Shown in pieces: positions 4,492 to 12,131 of a stretch of DNA of 12,131 bases. The translations under genes and the position numbers were made by a program. The stretch spans positions 1-12,131 of the forward strand of contig JADMKH010000132.1 in NCBI GenBank assembly GCA_018780025.1, given 5' to 3'. Numbering within the stretch: the first letter of the stretch is position 1; each line of letters opens with the position of its first letter. The notes below the pieces were generated by a model. It worked only from the letters and a program-made list of their open reading frames with translations. It did no database searches and was not told where the DNA came from. The stretch is from Thiobacillus sp. (GTDB taxonomy: Bacteria; Pseudomonadota; Gammaproteobacteria; Burkholderiales; Thiobacillaceae).

Positions 4492-6501
4492 CTACATGAA
4501 AACAATCCTGTCGCCCGAAAAATGTTGTCGCTCGTCTTGCGCGGCACGCTGCGCCTCCATCCATGCCTGAAACATCAGCACATCCCACAGGTAATACGAC
4601 CAGTTGCGGTTGCCGGACTGATGTTCAACCCATTTGCGCTGAATCGGCGCGGGGTCGAAAAAACCCTCTCTCGCCAGTCGTGCGGGCTCGATGAGCGTCG
4701 CAGCCCAGGATTTCAGCGGCCCGCGCAGCCATTGATCAATCGGCACGCCAAAGCCCATTTTCGGGCGCTCCATCAGAGACTGCGGCACATGGCGATAGAG
4801 CACCTGGCGCAACAGCCACTTGCCCTGGCCGTGGCGGATTTTCATGTCCAGCGGCAAAGTCCAGGCGAATTCCACCACCCGGTGATCGAGCAGCGGCACC
4901 CGGGTTTCCAGGCTCACGGCCATCGCCGCCCGGTCCACCTTGGCGAGAATGTCGTCCGGCAGATAGGTCACCGTATCCAGAAGCATCATGCGGTGCTCGA
5001 AATCGGGCAAACCGGCCTGCTGGCCGGGGTCGGTGAGCAGCGTCAGGGGTTCAACGCTGCCCGGCACCAGTCGCGCGGGGTTTTTCCAGTGCGACACCAG
5101 CCCCAGGTAAATCTCCTCGGGCGAGCGCACCGCCAGAATCTCCGCCGCCTTGTGCAGCTTGTCGCCCGGATTGGCATAGCGCAGCCTGGCCGGGAGCCAG
5201 CGTTCCAGTTTCTGGAAAGCCGTGTTCCACGCGCCAGGCGGCAGCGTGGTCAGCACCCCGGCCAGCGCCGCCCGCAGCGGGCGCGGCATCCATCCCAGCC
5301 TGCGCCAAATATTACGCGCCCAAAAATAACGGTTGTAACCGCCGAACAATTCGTCGCCGCCGTCGCCGGACAGGCTCACCGTCACATGGCCACGCGCCAG
5401 GCGCGAAACCAGGCACGTCGGAATCTGCGACGAATCGGCGAAGGGTTCGTCGTATATGGCCGACAGGCTCGGGATCACATCCATCGCATCGCGCGGGGTG
5501 ACATACAGCTCGGTATGCTCGGTGCCCAGATGGCGCGCCACCGCGTGGGCGTGCTCGGCCTCGTTGTAGCCCGCCTCGTTGAAGCCGATGGTGAAGGTTT
5601 TTACCGGACAGCTGCTTTGCGCCTGCATCAACGCCACGACGGCGGTGGAATCGATGCCGCCAGACAGAAAAGCGCCCAGCGGCACATCCGCCACCATTTG
5701 CCCGCCCACCGCCTGCCCGAGCAGGCGTTCCAGTTCCGTCGCCGCTTCCGCATCGCTGCCGCGAAACAGATTGCGCTGCCCCGCCTCGGCCACCGAGCGC
5801 GCCGACCAATACGCCTTTATCTCCCCTCGCCCGCGGGGAGAGGGGCCGGGGGTGAGGGCGCACTGCCAGTAGCTGCCGGGCGGCAGTTTGTAGATACCCT
5901 GATAAATCGAATAAGGCGCCGGAATGGCGTTGTGGCGCAGAAACAGCGCCAGCGCATCGCGGTCGATTCCGGCGCGAAACGCCGGGTGCGCCCTGAGCGC
6001 CTTGAGTTCCGAACCAAACAGCAAGGTCTCGCCCTGCCAGCCGTAATACAGCGGCTTTTCGCCCAGCCGGTCGCGGGCAAGCGACAGCGTCCGCGTCTCG
6101 CGATCCCACAGCGCAAACGCGAACATGCCGACGAATTTTTTCAACGCGGCTTCCAGTCCCCATGCGGCAATCGCCGCCAGCATCGCCTCGGTGTCGGAAT
6201 GCCCGCGCCACGCGGGCGCTACACCCGTCTTTTCCAGTTCCTCGCGTAGCGCCGCAAAATTGTAGACCTCGCCGTTGAACGCAATCACATAGCGCCCGCA
6301 CTGCGACAGCATGGGCTGGGCGCCCGCGGGTGTCAGATCGAGTATCGCCAGGCGGCGATGCCCCAGCGCCACGCCACTGGCGGCGTCGAGCCAGTGCCCG
6401 TCGGCGTCCGGGCCGCGGTAGCGGATTGCCTCGGTCATCGCCGCCAGAGCCGCACCATCCGGCGCCGCACCAGGTTGCCAGAAACCCGCAATGCCGCACA
6501 T
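4492..6501 (-). CDS. asnB: glutamine-hydrolysing asparagine synthase family protein
   Basis: A 669-residue class II amidotransferase. The ATG at 6501 places the catalytic Cys at position 2 (MCGIAGF), as needed for an N-terminal nucleophile glutaminase; the longer frame start is rejected for this reason. The glutaminase domain (1-210) shows R49, FNGEVYN (75-81) and HSDTE (101-105). The synthetase domain has the PP-loop SGGIDS (280-285) and SGDGGDELFGGY (378-389). It would transfer glutamine ammonia to a carboxylate using ATP. In polysaccharide clusters such proteins are thought to amidate sugar acids or peptide parts, so making free asparagine is not assured. Residues 214-227 are a repeat-derived insert between the domains (5821-5858). 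The gene starts two bases after the ATPase 2 stop. A 65-codon remnant of a second copy lies at 7886-8083. Confidence 0.95.
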   Translation of the reverse strand: MCGIAGFWQPGAAPDGAALAAMTEAIRYRGPDADGHWLDAASGVALGHRRLAILDLTPAGAQPMLSQCGRYVIAFNGEVYNFAALREELEKTGVAPAWRGHSDTEAMLAAIAAWGLEAALKKFVGMFAFALWDRETRTLSLARDRLGEKPLYYGWQGETLLFGSELKALRAHPAFRAGIDRDALALFLRHNAIPAPYSIYQGIYKLPPGSYWQCALTPGPSPRGRGEIKAYWSARSVAEAGQRNLFRGSDAEAATELERLLGQAVGGQMVADVPLGAFLSGGIDSTAVVALMQAQSSCPVKTFTIGFNEAGYNEAEHAHAVARHLGTEHTELYVTPRDAMDVIPSLSAIYDEPFADSSQIPTCLVSRLARGHVTVSLSGDGGDELFGGYNRYFWARNIWRRLGWMPRPLRAALAGVLTTLPPGAWNTAFQKLERWLPARLRYANPGDKLHKAAEILAVRSPEEIYLGLVSHWKNPARLVPGSVEPLTLLTDPGQQAGLPDFEHRMMLLDTVTYLPDDILAKVDRAAMAVSLETRVPLLDHRVVEFAWTLPLDMKIRHGQGKWLLRQVLYRHVPQSLMERPKMGFGVPIDQWLRGPLKSWAATLIEPARLAREGFFDPAPIQRKWVEHQSGNRNWSYYLWDVLMFQAWMEAQRAAQDERQHFSGDRIVFM
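5821..5858. repeat. 38-bp GC-rich repeat, copy B (in-frame inside asnB)
   Basis: Same 38-bp unit and same orientation as 1643-1680, with GCCCGCGGG replacing the CATG core. Here the minus strand reads it as LTPGPSPRGRGE, a different frame from copy A. It sits at the linker between glutaminase and synthetase domains, right after LPPGSYWQ and before the YWS that normally follows a few residues later in this family, so it probably makes a flexible loop without breaking the enzyme. Confidence 0.78.
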
Positions 6502-6503
6502 GC

Positions 6504-7763
6504 TCAGACCACCCGGCCGGAAAACAGCGTGGATACGGGCATGGCCCAAAGGGGCCGGCCATTTGCCTGACCCAGCGGCAGGGTCTCGACACCGTCGTAG
6601 AGCACGATGCCCGCACGGAATGCGGGCGCAGCCAGCCCGGCCAGTTTTTTGAGTCCGCGCAAATCGCCCGATGTCACGCTGGCGGCAGCCTTGACCTCAA
6701 TGCCGATAATATCGCCGGCCGTATTCTCGACCACGAAATCCACCTCGGCCTGATCCTTGTCGCGGAAATAGAACATCGAATACGCATCCTCTGCCCAGGT
6801 GGCAAGTTTTTGCAGCTCGCCAAACACGAAGCTCTCCAGAATATGGCCAAATAACGCCCGCTGGCGCAGCGGATCGGAAAAATCAACCAGCACGCCAAGC
6901 AGTCCTGCGTCGAAAAATTGCAATTTGGGGGTTTTCAGCAAACGGTTAAGACGATTGCCAGACCAGGCGGGCAATCTTTGCAGCAAATACATCTGCTCGA
7001 ACACCGCCAGATATTTATTGGCAGTTTTGTGATCCACGCCGATTTGTCCGCCCAACTGGCTGTAATTGCATAACTGTCCCGCCGTCTGGGCCAGCGCGCG
7101 CAGCAAACGCGGGAGCTGATCCAGCTTGTCGATGCTGGCGATATCCTTGACGTCGCGCTGAATCAGCGCATCAATGTATTGGCGCGCCCAGGCCTTGCGG
7201 CGGCGCGGATCGGCACGGCTGGCAGCTTCCGGGTATCCCCCTTTGCCCACACTCTCTATCAACGCCTCTCCCACCACGGGCTCGGCAGCAAACAAGGGCT
7301 CACCCGCAAACAGCGTATCCAGCCAGCTTACGGCTGCCCCGGGGGCAACCGCCATTTCGCTTTGCGCCAGCGGCAGCAAAACCAGGGTTTCCATCCGCCC
7401 GGCCAGCGAATCCGCCACGCGCGGCAGCGCCATCAGGTTTGCCGAACCGGTGAGCAGAAAACGGCCGGGGCGCCGATCCTCATCCACCGTCCGCTTGATG
7501 GCAAGCAGCAAATCGGGCGCGCGCTGCACCTCGTCGATGATGGCATGATCGATGCCGCGCACGAACCCTACCGGGTCTTCGCGGGCGGCGAGGCGGGTGA
7601 GATCGTCGTCCAGCGTCAGGTAACGGCGTGCCGGATCGGCCAATTGCCGCACCAGCGTCGTCTTGCCGACCTGGCGCGGACCGCTCAACAGCACCACAGG
7701 CGTATCCGCCAGCGCAGCCAGTACGCGGGGCGCAAGAAACCGGGGGTAGAGTGGCGCGTTCAA
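6504..7763 (-). CDS. AAA_14/DUF4143-type ATPase (cargo ATPase 2)
   Basis: About 419 residues from a TTG at 7763 (MNAPLYPRFL...). No ATG or GTG exists near the conserved N-terminus, and this start puts Walker A GPRQVGKT at 28-35, the same place as in ATPase 1. Walker B AIIDEVQRAP is at 74-83, followed by LLTGSANLM, SLAGRMETL, GGYPEA, DALIQRDVKDI, LQFFDAGLL and the C-terminal AEVDFVVEN...GIEVKAA with PD-(D/E)XK-like spacing. It is the same family as ATPase 1 but clearly divergent (only motifs are shared), so the two were gained separately or long ago. No ribosome-binding site stands out before the TTG. A promoter lies at 7814-7842. The stop is two bases from the asnB ATG. Role unknown; this group is found scattered in accessory regions. 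Confidence 0.85.
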   Translation of the reverse strand: MNAPLYPRFLAPRVLAALADTPVVLLSGPRQVGKTTLVRQLADPARRYLTLDDDLTRLAAREDPVGFVRGIDHAIIDEVQRAPDLLLAIKRTVDEDRRPGRFLLTGSANLMALPRVADSLAGRMETLVLLPLAQSEMAVAPGAAVSWLDTLFAGEPLFAAEPVVGEALIESVGKGGYPEAASRADPRRRKAWARQYIDALIQRDVKDIASIDKLDQLPRLLRALAQTAGQLCNYSQLGGQIGVDHKTANKYLAVFEQMYLLQRLPAWSGNRLNRLLKTPKLQFFDAGLLGVLVDFSDPLRQRALFGHILESFVFGELQKLATWAEDAYSMFYFRDKDQAEVDFVVENTAGDIIGIEVKAAASVTSGDLRGLKKLAGLAAPAFRAGIVLYDGVETLPLGQANGRPLWAMPVSTLFSGRVV

Positions 7764-7813
7764 AGCGGTTGAGTGGTCCCGTACAAATGGGAATATATAT
7801 TCGTCTGTTTGGG

Positions 7814-7842
7814 ATAGTATGTTAGCCGGAATGGGATCGCAA
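7814..7842 (-). promoter_or_regulatory. sigma70-like promoter upstream of ATPase 2
   Basis: On the minus strand TTGCGA (7842-7837) and TACTAT (7819-7814) are 17 bases apart. The start would be near 7807, about 44 bases before the TTG start. It lies just past the end of the asnB fragment, so the ATPase and the full asnB behind it could be transcribed from here as well as from the operon promoter. Confidence 0.5.
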
Positions 7843-7885
7843 GGCTGAGGCGCATGTCCGCGAACCTTTTGACATGCGCACAGCG

Positions 7886-8083
7886 TTACCGGATGGGCAG
7901 GCATCTGCGGGCGTCAGATCCCAGTATCGCCAGGCGGCGATGCCCCAGCGCCACGCCACTGTTGGCATCGAGCCAGTGCCCATCAGCGTCCGGGCCGCGG
8001 TGGCGGATTGCCTCGATCATCACCGCCAGGGCCGCGCCATTCGGTGTCGCACCAGGTTGCCAGAAACCCGCGATGCCGCACAT
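7886..8083 (-). pseudogene. 5' fragment of a second asnB copy
   Basis: The ATG at 8083 overlaps the GT4 stop (TGATG), the native coupled position. It encodes MCGIAGFWQPGATPNGAAL and continues parallel to asnB for about 55 residues, through GVALGHRRLAIL. A one-base gain and a one-base loss then garble the following residues and a stop comes after codon 65. DNA homology covers 7893-8083 against 6311-6501, both 191 bases, at about 90% by eye. All of the synthetase domain and most of the glutaminase domain are absent, so it is non-functional, though the short frame is still open and could be translated. Confidence 0.88.
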
Positions 8084-9150
8084 CAAGCTTGCCCTACCGC
8101 CGTGCGCAACATGGCCGCGAGACGCGGTGCATTCACCTGGACGGCATAGTCGCGTTCAACTTTGGCGCGGCCGGCTGCGCCCATTTGCTGTCTCAGGTCG
8201 GCGTCGGCCAGCAGCGCAGTCAACGCCCGCACCCAATCGTGTTTTGTTTCGGCCAGATAGCCGTTGATGCCAGGCTCAACGATCCGTGTGTTGATGCCGA
8301 CCGGCGAGGCTACGACAGGCTTGCCGCAGGCCATGTACTGAATCAGCTTGTAGCCGCATTTGCCGCGTTCCCACGGACTGTCCTCCAGCGGCATGATGCC
8401 GACATCAAAGCCGCTGACTTCCGCCACTTCGGTATCCTCCGACCAGAAGTGGATGGCATGGGGGACATCCATCCAGCCCGGCTCGCTCGCGCCTACCAGC
8501 ACCACCCTGACCTGGTTGTGCGCACAAACCCCGGCCAGCACCTCATGTACTTGATGCAGATACCGGGTCGTGGCCGGTGAACCGATCCAGCCGATGGTGA
8601 ACATCTCATTCCGTGCCGGTGTGGGTGAGGGGTAGCGCGCCAGATCAATCGAAGTGGGCAGTATTTCCACTCGCTGCGCGCCCGCCTTGATTGCATGATT
8701 GCGCAAGTATTCGTTGCCCACCACTACCGTCGACGCATGGCGCATCACGGCATCGATCTTGTGGCCGAGCATCCGGCGCACCAGTGGGTTCGGGTGCCGA
8801 TCATAGCGATGAAAAATGGCATCATCGTAGTCCACCAGATACGGCGTGCCTTTTGAGAGCACCAAGGATTCGAGCCAGCCAGGCAGCCAGGGAAAAAGCT
8901 CATATTCGATCCATAGCAGATCAAACTTTCTACCCTGGATCAGCGCGCCAATACGGCGCAAATAAGCGGCCAGGATAGAGATGAGCCCTGGCCTTTTTCC
9001 CGCATACAGGTTGCACAGATAATTGTCCGGCAACAGCGGCGCCAGCGTGACTTCAATGCCCTGTTCACGCAGATAAGGAAGATATTGATAAGAACGGATA
9101 CGACTGCTGGCGCCCAGATTCCCGTAACGGCTGAGAAGCAGGACGTTCAT
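8083..9150 (-). CDS. GT4-type glycosyltransferase (GT-B fold)
   Basis: A 355-residue glycosyltransferase. The N-terminus MNVLLLSRYGNLGASSRIRS is the acceptor-domain glycine loop, with SSR typical of group 1 transferases that bind lipid-linked acceptors. The donor domain contains TIGWIGSPATTRYL (185-198), IMPLEDSPWERGKCGYKLIQ (252-271), the lysine-containing donor phosphate loop, and GKPVVASPVG (277-286). Sugar specificity is unknown. The ATG at 9150 overlaps the GT2 stop as ATGA, and its own stop overlaps the start of the asnB fragment, so the original downstream neighbour was asnB. Confidence 0.92.
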   Translation of the reverse strand: MNVLLLSRYGNLGASSRIRSYQYLPYLREQGIEVTLAPLLPDNYLCNLYAGKRPGLISILAAYLRRIGALIQGRKFDLLWIEYELFPWLPGWLESLVLSKGTPYLVDYDDAIFHRYDRHPNPLVRRMLGHKIDAVMRHASTVVVGNEYLRNHAIKAGAQRVEILPTSIDLARYPSPTPARNEMFTIGWIGSPATTRYLHQVHEVLAGVCAHNQVRVVLVGASEPGWMDVPHAIHFWSEDTEVAEVSGFDVGIMPLEDSPWERGKCGYKLIQYMACGKPVVASPVGINTRIVEPGINGYLAETKHDWVRALTALLADADLRQQMGAAGRAKVERDYAVQVNAPRLAAMLRTAVGQA

Positions 9151-10091
9151 CTTTTCAACGCGACAATCATGATCCCCGGAAGTGCGCGATACAGCATCAG
9201 GTAGCCGCTAATGGTCTCACTGGCGCTTTTGAATGCACCTTGGAGAAGGTTGAATGTCAGCCGTGTCAATGGCTCGAAGCACAGCGTGCTCACCAGCAAG
9301 AGCGTAGCCTGGGTAGGGGTGAAATGTTTGTAGCCATAAAGGATGCGGCTGCGCAATGAATAAAACAGGCGCTTGGCCTTGACCTGTTCCGATGTCCCGC
9401 CGCCTTTATGGTATGCCTGTGCATCCGCCAGATAGTAGCTTGCCCATCCCGATTTTTTTGCACGGAGAGAAAAATCGACTTCTTCAAAGTAAACAAAAAA
9501 ACGTTCATCAAATCCGTCTAACTGTTCGAACAGACGTCGCCGAACCAGAAAAAAAGCGCCAATTACTTGGTCAACTTCCCGGTTTTCCCTGTGCCCCCAT
9601 TCCTCCATAAAATGGCTTTGGAAAAATCCGGGGAAAAGCCTGTCCAGCCCGAATATCTTGGACAAAAACATGCGCGGGGTCGGGAATCGTGCGCAGCTGC
9701 GACTTACTTCCGCGAGTTCATCAATGAGCTGGATTCCGCAAATTCCGACAGACTGGTTTTGCGCAGCCTCCATGAAAGCCAGCGGCACAGAGAGTGAATC
9801 GGCAAACAGGCGGGTGTCCGGATTGAGAAACAGCAGGTAATCCGCACGGCTGCCTTGCGCCCCCTGATTGCACGCCGCAGCGAAGCCCTTGTTGTCAGTG
9901 TTTTTGACGATTTTGAGAGGCAGATCGGTGAATTCAAATCCGTCGAGCGATCCATCTGTAGAGCCATTGTCCACGATCACCACTTGGCCAAATTCGAATC
10001 CCGCCTGTCCCGCCTCCTTGATGGAGCGCACGCAATCCCGTAACAATGAACCCGCGTTCCAGTTGACGATGACAATGTCGACCACGTTCAT
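9147..10091 (-). CDS. GT2-family glycosyltransferase, rhamnosyltransferase-like
   Basis: A 314-residue GT-A fold transferase. Visible motifs are IVIVNWNAG (7-14), DNGSTDGS (41-48), NKGFAAACNQG (67-77), the metal/donor site NPD (90-92, in place of DxD, as in WbbL-like enzymes), GAFFLVRR (178-185) and FDERFFVYFEEVD (194-206). The last 60 residues include a hydrophobic stretch (ATLLLVSTLCF) that may hold it to the membrane. WbbL-type enzymes transfer rhamnose, but the donor here is inferred from similarity only. It overlaps both neighbours by four bases (ATGA), so it is translationally coupled. Base composition appears lower in GC than asnB or the SDR genes. Confidence 0.92.
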   Translation of the reverse strand: MNVVDIVIVNWNAGSLLRDCVRSIKEAGQAGFEFGQVVIVDNGSTDGSLDGFEFTDLPLKIVKNTDNKGFAAACNQGAQGSRADYLLFLNPDTRLFADSLSVPLAFMEAAQNQSVGICGIQLIDELAEVSRSCARFPTPRMFLSKIFGLDRLFPGFFQSHFMEEWGHRENREVDQVIGAFFLVRRRLFEQLDGFDERFFVYFEEVDFSLRAKKSGWASYYLADAQAYHKGGGTSEQVKAKRLFYSLRSRILYGYKHFTPTQATLLLVSTLCFEPLTRLTFNLLQGAFKSASETISGYLMLYRALPGIMIVALKR

Positions 10092-10780
10092 GCAGTTTGA
10101 GACATTGAATCGCGTTGCGGGCAGGATGCCCGCTTTTCAACTGCGATCAAATACTGCGACGCAAAAATCCCCCGGAACATGCCCAGGGTGAGTTTGTTTA
10201 ACATGCTGGAGATGGATTTGCTTTGCAAACCCAATTCTTTAACGCAGACCATCACCAAACCACTACAGGTCACCAGATGTATTGCACTTTTTTTGGTGAA
10301 AAATCTCAAGTGGGTTTTATCTAAAATACCACGTTCGCTATATGTCCATTCACCTTGAAACAGTAATGGCACCAACACACTGATGTGTCGAATGTTTGGG
10401 ATGCTGGCTACCAATCTTCCGCCAGGTTTTAACAGTCGGCCGAGTCTTTCGATAAGCTCCCACGGGTCGTTAAGATGCTCCAGCACATCCAGGCACAGGA
10501 TCAGATCGAAACGTTCTGTCCAGGATGCAAGATCGACGGTTTCAATGCTCCCTTGGATAACCTTGTCTACCACCTTTGCAGCACTCTCTGCCTGCTGTGC
10601 AACGAGTTCGATTCCGGTGGTGAATCTGCAGCGTCCAGAAGTTTTCAGCCATGCAAGTGTCGCGCCTGTTCCGCAGCCTATTTCCAAGACCGATTCACTA
10701 AAAGGAGGTATTGCCGGCTCAATATCAGTGCGAGTATTTGAGAAATAGCCAGTTTCCTTGCTCTGATAATCGTTATCCAT
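10088..10780 (-). CDS. class I SAM-dependent methyltransferase
   Basis: A 230-residue methyltransferase of the Methyltransf_11/23 (UbiG-like) type. Motif I VLEIGCGTGA is at 31-40, the acidic end of strand 2 is GIEL (56-59), motif IV region FDLILCLDVLEHL at 91-103, and LLKPGGRLVASIPN follows. In this context it probably methylates a sugar of the repeat unit or a chain end, which in some O-antigens stops elongation; that role is inferred. The ATG at 10780 (MDNDYQSKETGYF) is preferred over a TTG at 10801. No strong ribosome-binding site is seen. The 129 bases up to the flippase stop hold no gene and no convincing promoter. The stop overlaps the GT2 start as ATGA. Confidence 0.92.
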   Translation of the reverse strand: MDNDYQSKETGYFSNTRTDIEPAIPPFSESVLEIGCGTGATLAWLKTSGRCRFTTGIELVAQQAESAAKVVDKVIQGSIETVDLASWTERFDLILCLDVLEHLNDPWELIERLGRLLKPGGRLVASIPNIRHISVLVPLLFQGEWTYSERGILDKTHLRFFTKKSAIHLVTCSGLVMVCVKELGLQSKSISSMLNKLTLGMFRGIFASQYLIAVEKRASCPQRDSMSQTA

Positions 10781-10909
10781 GAGATGGATTTGCAAGATCA
10801 AGATGATGATTCATAAATATTTAGCCATTTTGGCCGCGATCTTTCTGGAGTGATTTGTTGTGAATTTAATAGGCGCCGCGACCAATAGAATGCTGGACAT
10901 TGCGCACAA

Positions 10910-12131
10910 TCAGATCCGAAGAAAACGCCACGCCGTTTTCCGGATTGCGGTTTTTTCTTCGGGCAAGGCCGAATGGTAGCCGATGGCAAGGATCGCAAGA
11001 AACGCCAAGCCGGTAAAAAACAGTTTCGCCATCATTTCATCCAGCATCATTCCGATTGAAAACAAGGCTAGGGGCGCCACGAGCATAGGGTATATCTGTC
11101 TGCTGGCTGCGGCTATATCCTTGGTCAGCCAATGCGCCAGCAGGGTCAGCAGCGCAGCATCCATGGCAGCGCGAAGCAGCCAGGCGATCGCCACGCCGAT
11201 AATGCCGTGTGCGTTCAACAACCAGAACATCAGGGCGATATAAATGGGCAGTTCAAGCAAGTGAAGCTTGGCGGTGATATCCGCACGCCCGATTCCCTGA
11301 ATAAACGCGAACGGCACTTGAGCGTAGCCGTTCAGAAACACGCCGATGGCGAGCCATTGCAAAACGGCGGCGCTCTTTTGTGCAAAGTCCCCGCCCAGCC
11401 ACAGGCGCAGCCCCTCTTCGGCAAAAACCACCAGCACCAGCACGATGGGCGCCAGCATCCCCAGGATGGCGCGCGCGCCCATCGAATACAGGGTCGTCGC
11501 ATGATTCGATTCGCTGGCTTTTGCCGCGGCAAAAGCTGGAAAAAGCACCGCCGCCAAGGCTGCCGGTATGGCCAGAATCCGGGTGACCATTTCATAGGGC
11601 GTTACGTAGTAGGCCACCGCCGAAATGGTCAAAACTGCGCCGATTACAAAGCGATCCATGTACATCATGAGCGGCCCGATGACGTTGGTGACGGTCAACC
11701 AACCGCCGAAACTCAACAGCCCCCTGATTTCCGATCGCGCAATACCCATATGCGCCCGCAACGGGGGAAAGGCGTGAAAACATGCCGCCGCATGCAAAAC
11801 CAGAAAGAGGATGCGGATACCCAACAACCCGGCGCAGACATACGCCATGCTTTTCGAATAGGGAAGAATGGCCAGGGGAACAAGGAAGATCATCATCCCC
11901 ATCGGAATACGCAGGGCGTTGATCAGGTCGAAACGCTGCAACGCCGCGAGTATCCCGGCCAGACCGGCACTTAACACCACCGCCGGGATGGCCGCCGCAA
12001 GCAGGATGAACGCATCTATGGTTTCTTCCCTAAGCGCCTCGGGCATGCTCAATACGGAAGAGACAAACCAGGGCGTCAGGCTGGCGACGATGGCTGCCCC
12101 GATCAAGGCAAAGATGAGCATCATCGACAGA
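10910..12131 (-). CDS. Wzx-type flippase / MATE-like polysaccharide transporter (5' end beyond window)
   Basis: The frame is open through the right edge, so the N-terminus is missing; 406 codons are visible. It is very hydrophobic, with about ten membrane segments (for example IVLVLVVFAEEGLRLWLGG and LPIYIALMFWLL), and shows the oligosaccharide flippase (MOP superfamily) features ISAVAYYVTPYEMVTRI and LFPAFAAAKA. It should move the undecaprenyl-linked repeat unit across the inner membrane. It is the first gene of the visible operon; the C-terminus ends EEKTAIRKTAWRFLRI. A gene symbol wzx would be fitting by role, but the family is too divergent to name from sequence alone. Confidence 0.88.
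   Translation of the reverse strand, partial: LSMMLIFALIGAAIVASLTPWFVSSVLSMPEALREETIDAFILLAAAIPAVVLSAGLAGILAALQRFDLINALRIPMGMMIFLVPLAILPYSKSMAYVCAGLLGIRILFLVLHAAACFHAFPPLRAHMGIARSEIRGLLSFGGWLTVTNVIGPLMMYMDRFVIGAVLTISAVAYYVTPYEMVTRILAIPAALAAVLFPAFAAAKASESNHATTLYSMGARAILGMLAPIVLVLVVFAEEGLRLWLGGDFAQKSAAVLQWLAIGVFLNGYAQVPFAFIQGIGRADITAKLHLLELPIYIALMFWLLNAHGIIGVAIAWLLRAAMDAALLTLLAHWLTKDIAAASRQIYPMLVAPLALFSIGMMLDEMMAKLFFTGLAFLAILAIGYHSALPEEKTAIRKTAWRFLRI

Noticed and set aside
4465..6249. A 594-codon open frame on the plus strand
   Set aside because: It lies antisense to asnB, is rich in His, Arg and Gln as expected from the complement of GC-rich coding DNA, and shows no domain; asnB carries all its catalytic motifs on the other strand.
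7764..7904. A 47-residue N-terminal extension of ATPase 2
   Set aside because: It would start within the asnB fragment and run through the promoter, and Walker A position matches the paralogue only from the TTG at 7763.
6311..8083. asnB duplication as a target-site duplication of a transposon
   Set aside because: 191 bases is far too long, the copies differ at roughly one base in ten, and no transposase or terminal inverted repeats bound the ATPase.
10798..10998. Small minus-strand gene between flippase and methyltransferase
   Set aside because: It overlaps the flippase C-terminus in another frame and has no recognisable motif or ribosome-binding site.
11132..11974. A 280-codon open frame on the plus strand
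   Set aside because: It is antisense to the flippase, whose membrane segments are plain; the plus-strand product is a Gln/His/Arg-rich shadow.

Overview
The window is a stretch of a surface-polysaccharide (O-antigen, capsule or exopolysaccharide) gene cluster. Every convincing gene reads on the minus strand, so transcription runs from the right edge to the left. High GC over most of the window, dense coding, ATGA-type gene junctions and the protein styles suggest a proteobacterium, probably a betaproteobacterium. That is an inference from general character, not from a marker gene.

In transcription order, the native backbone is: a Wzx-like flippase (cut by the right edge), a SAM-dependent methyltransferase, a GT2 glycosyltransferase, a GT4-type glycosyltransferase, a class B asparagine synthase homologue (asnB), a second GT4 glycosyltransferase, and a sugar-nucleotide epimerase/dehydratase of the SDR family. 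Many backbone junctions overlap by 1 to 4 bases (methyltransferase/GT2, GT2/GT4, GT4/asnB fragment, GT4/SDR fragment), so this was once a tightly coupled operon. Together the genes would convert sugar nucleotides, build a repeat unit on a lipid carrier, decorate it by amidation and methylation, and export it.

The operon has been interrupted by accessory cargo: a ParD/ParE toxin-antitoxin pair and two AAA+ ATPases of the AAA_14/DUF4143 type. Two cargo units share one architecture. A broken copy of a backbone gene sits in the native overlapping position, then comes cargo with its own sigma70-like promoter, then a fuller copy of the same backbone gene. This is seen as asnB fragment / ATPase / asnB, and as broken SDR / ParDE / SDR. 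The paired copies are about 90% identical by eye, so the duplications are not recent.

Non-coding mobile DNA is also layered in. There are two MITE-like elements with terminal inverted repeats and candidate target-site duplications. One contains a perfect inverted pair of GTAG-headed REP palindromes. A 38-bp repeat has entered two protein genes and is translated in a different frame in each. No tRNA, rRNA, CRISPR array or complete insertion sequence was seen.
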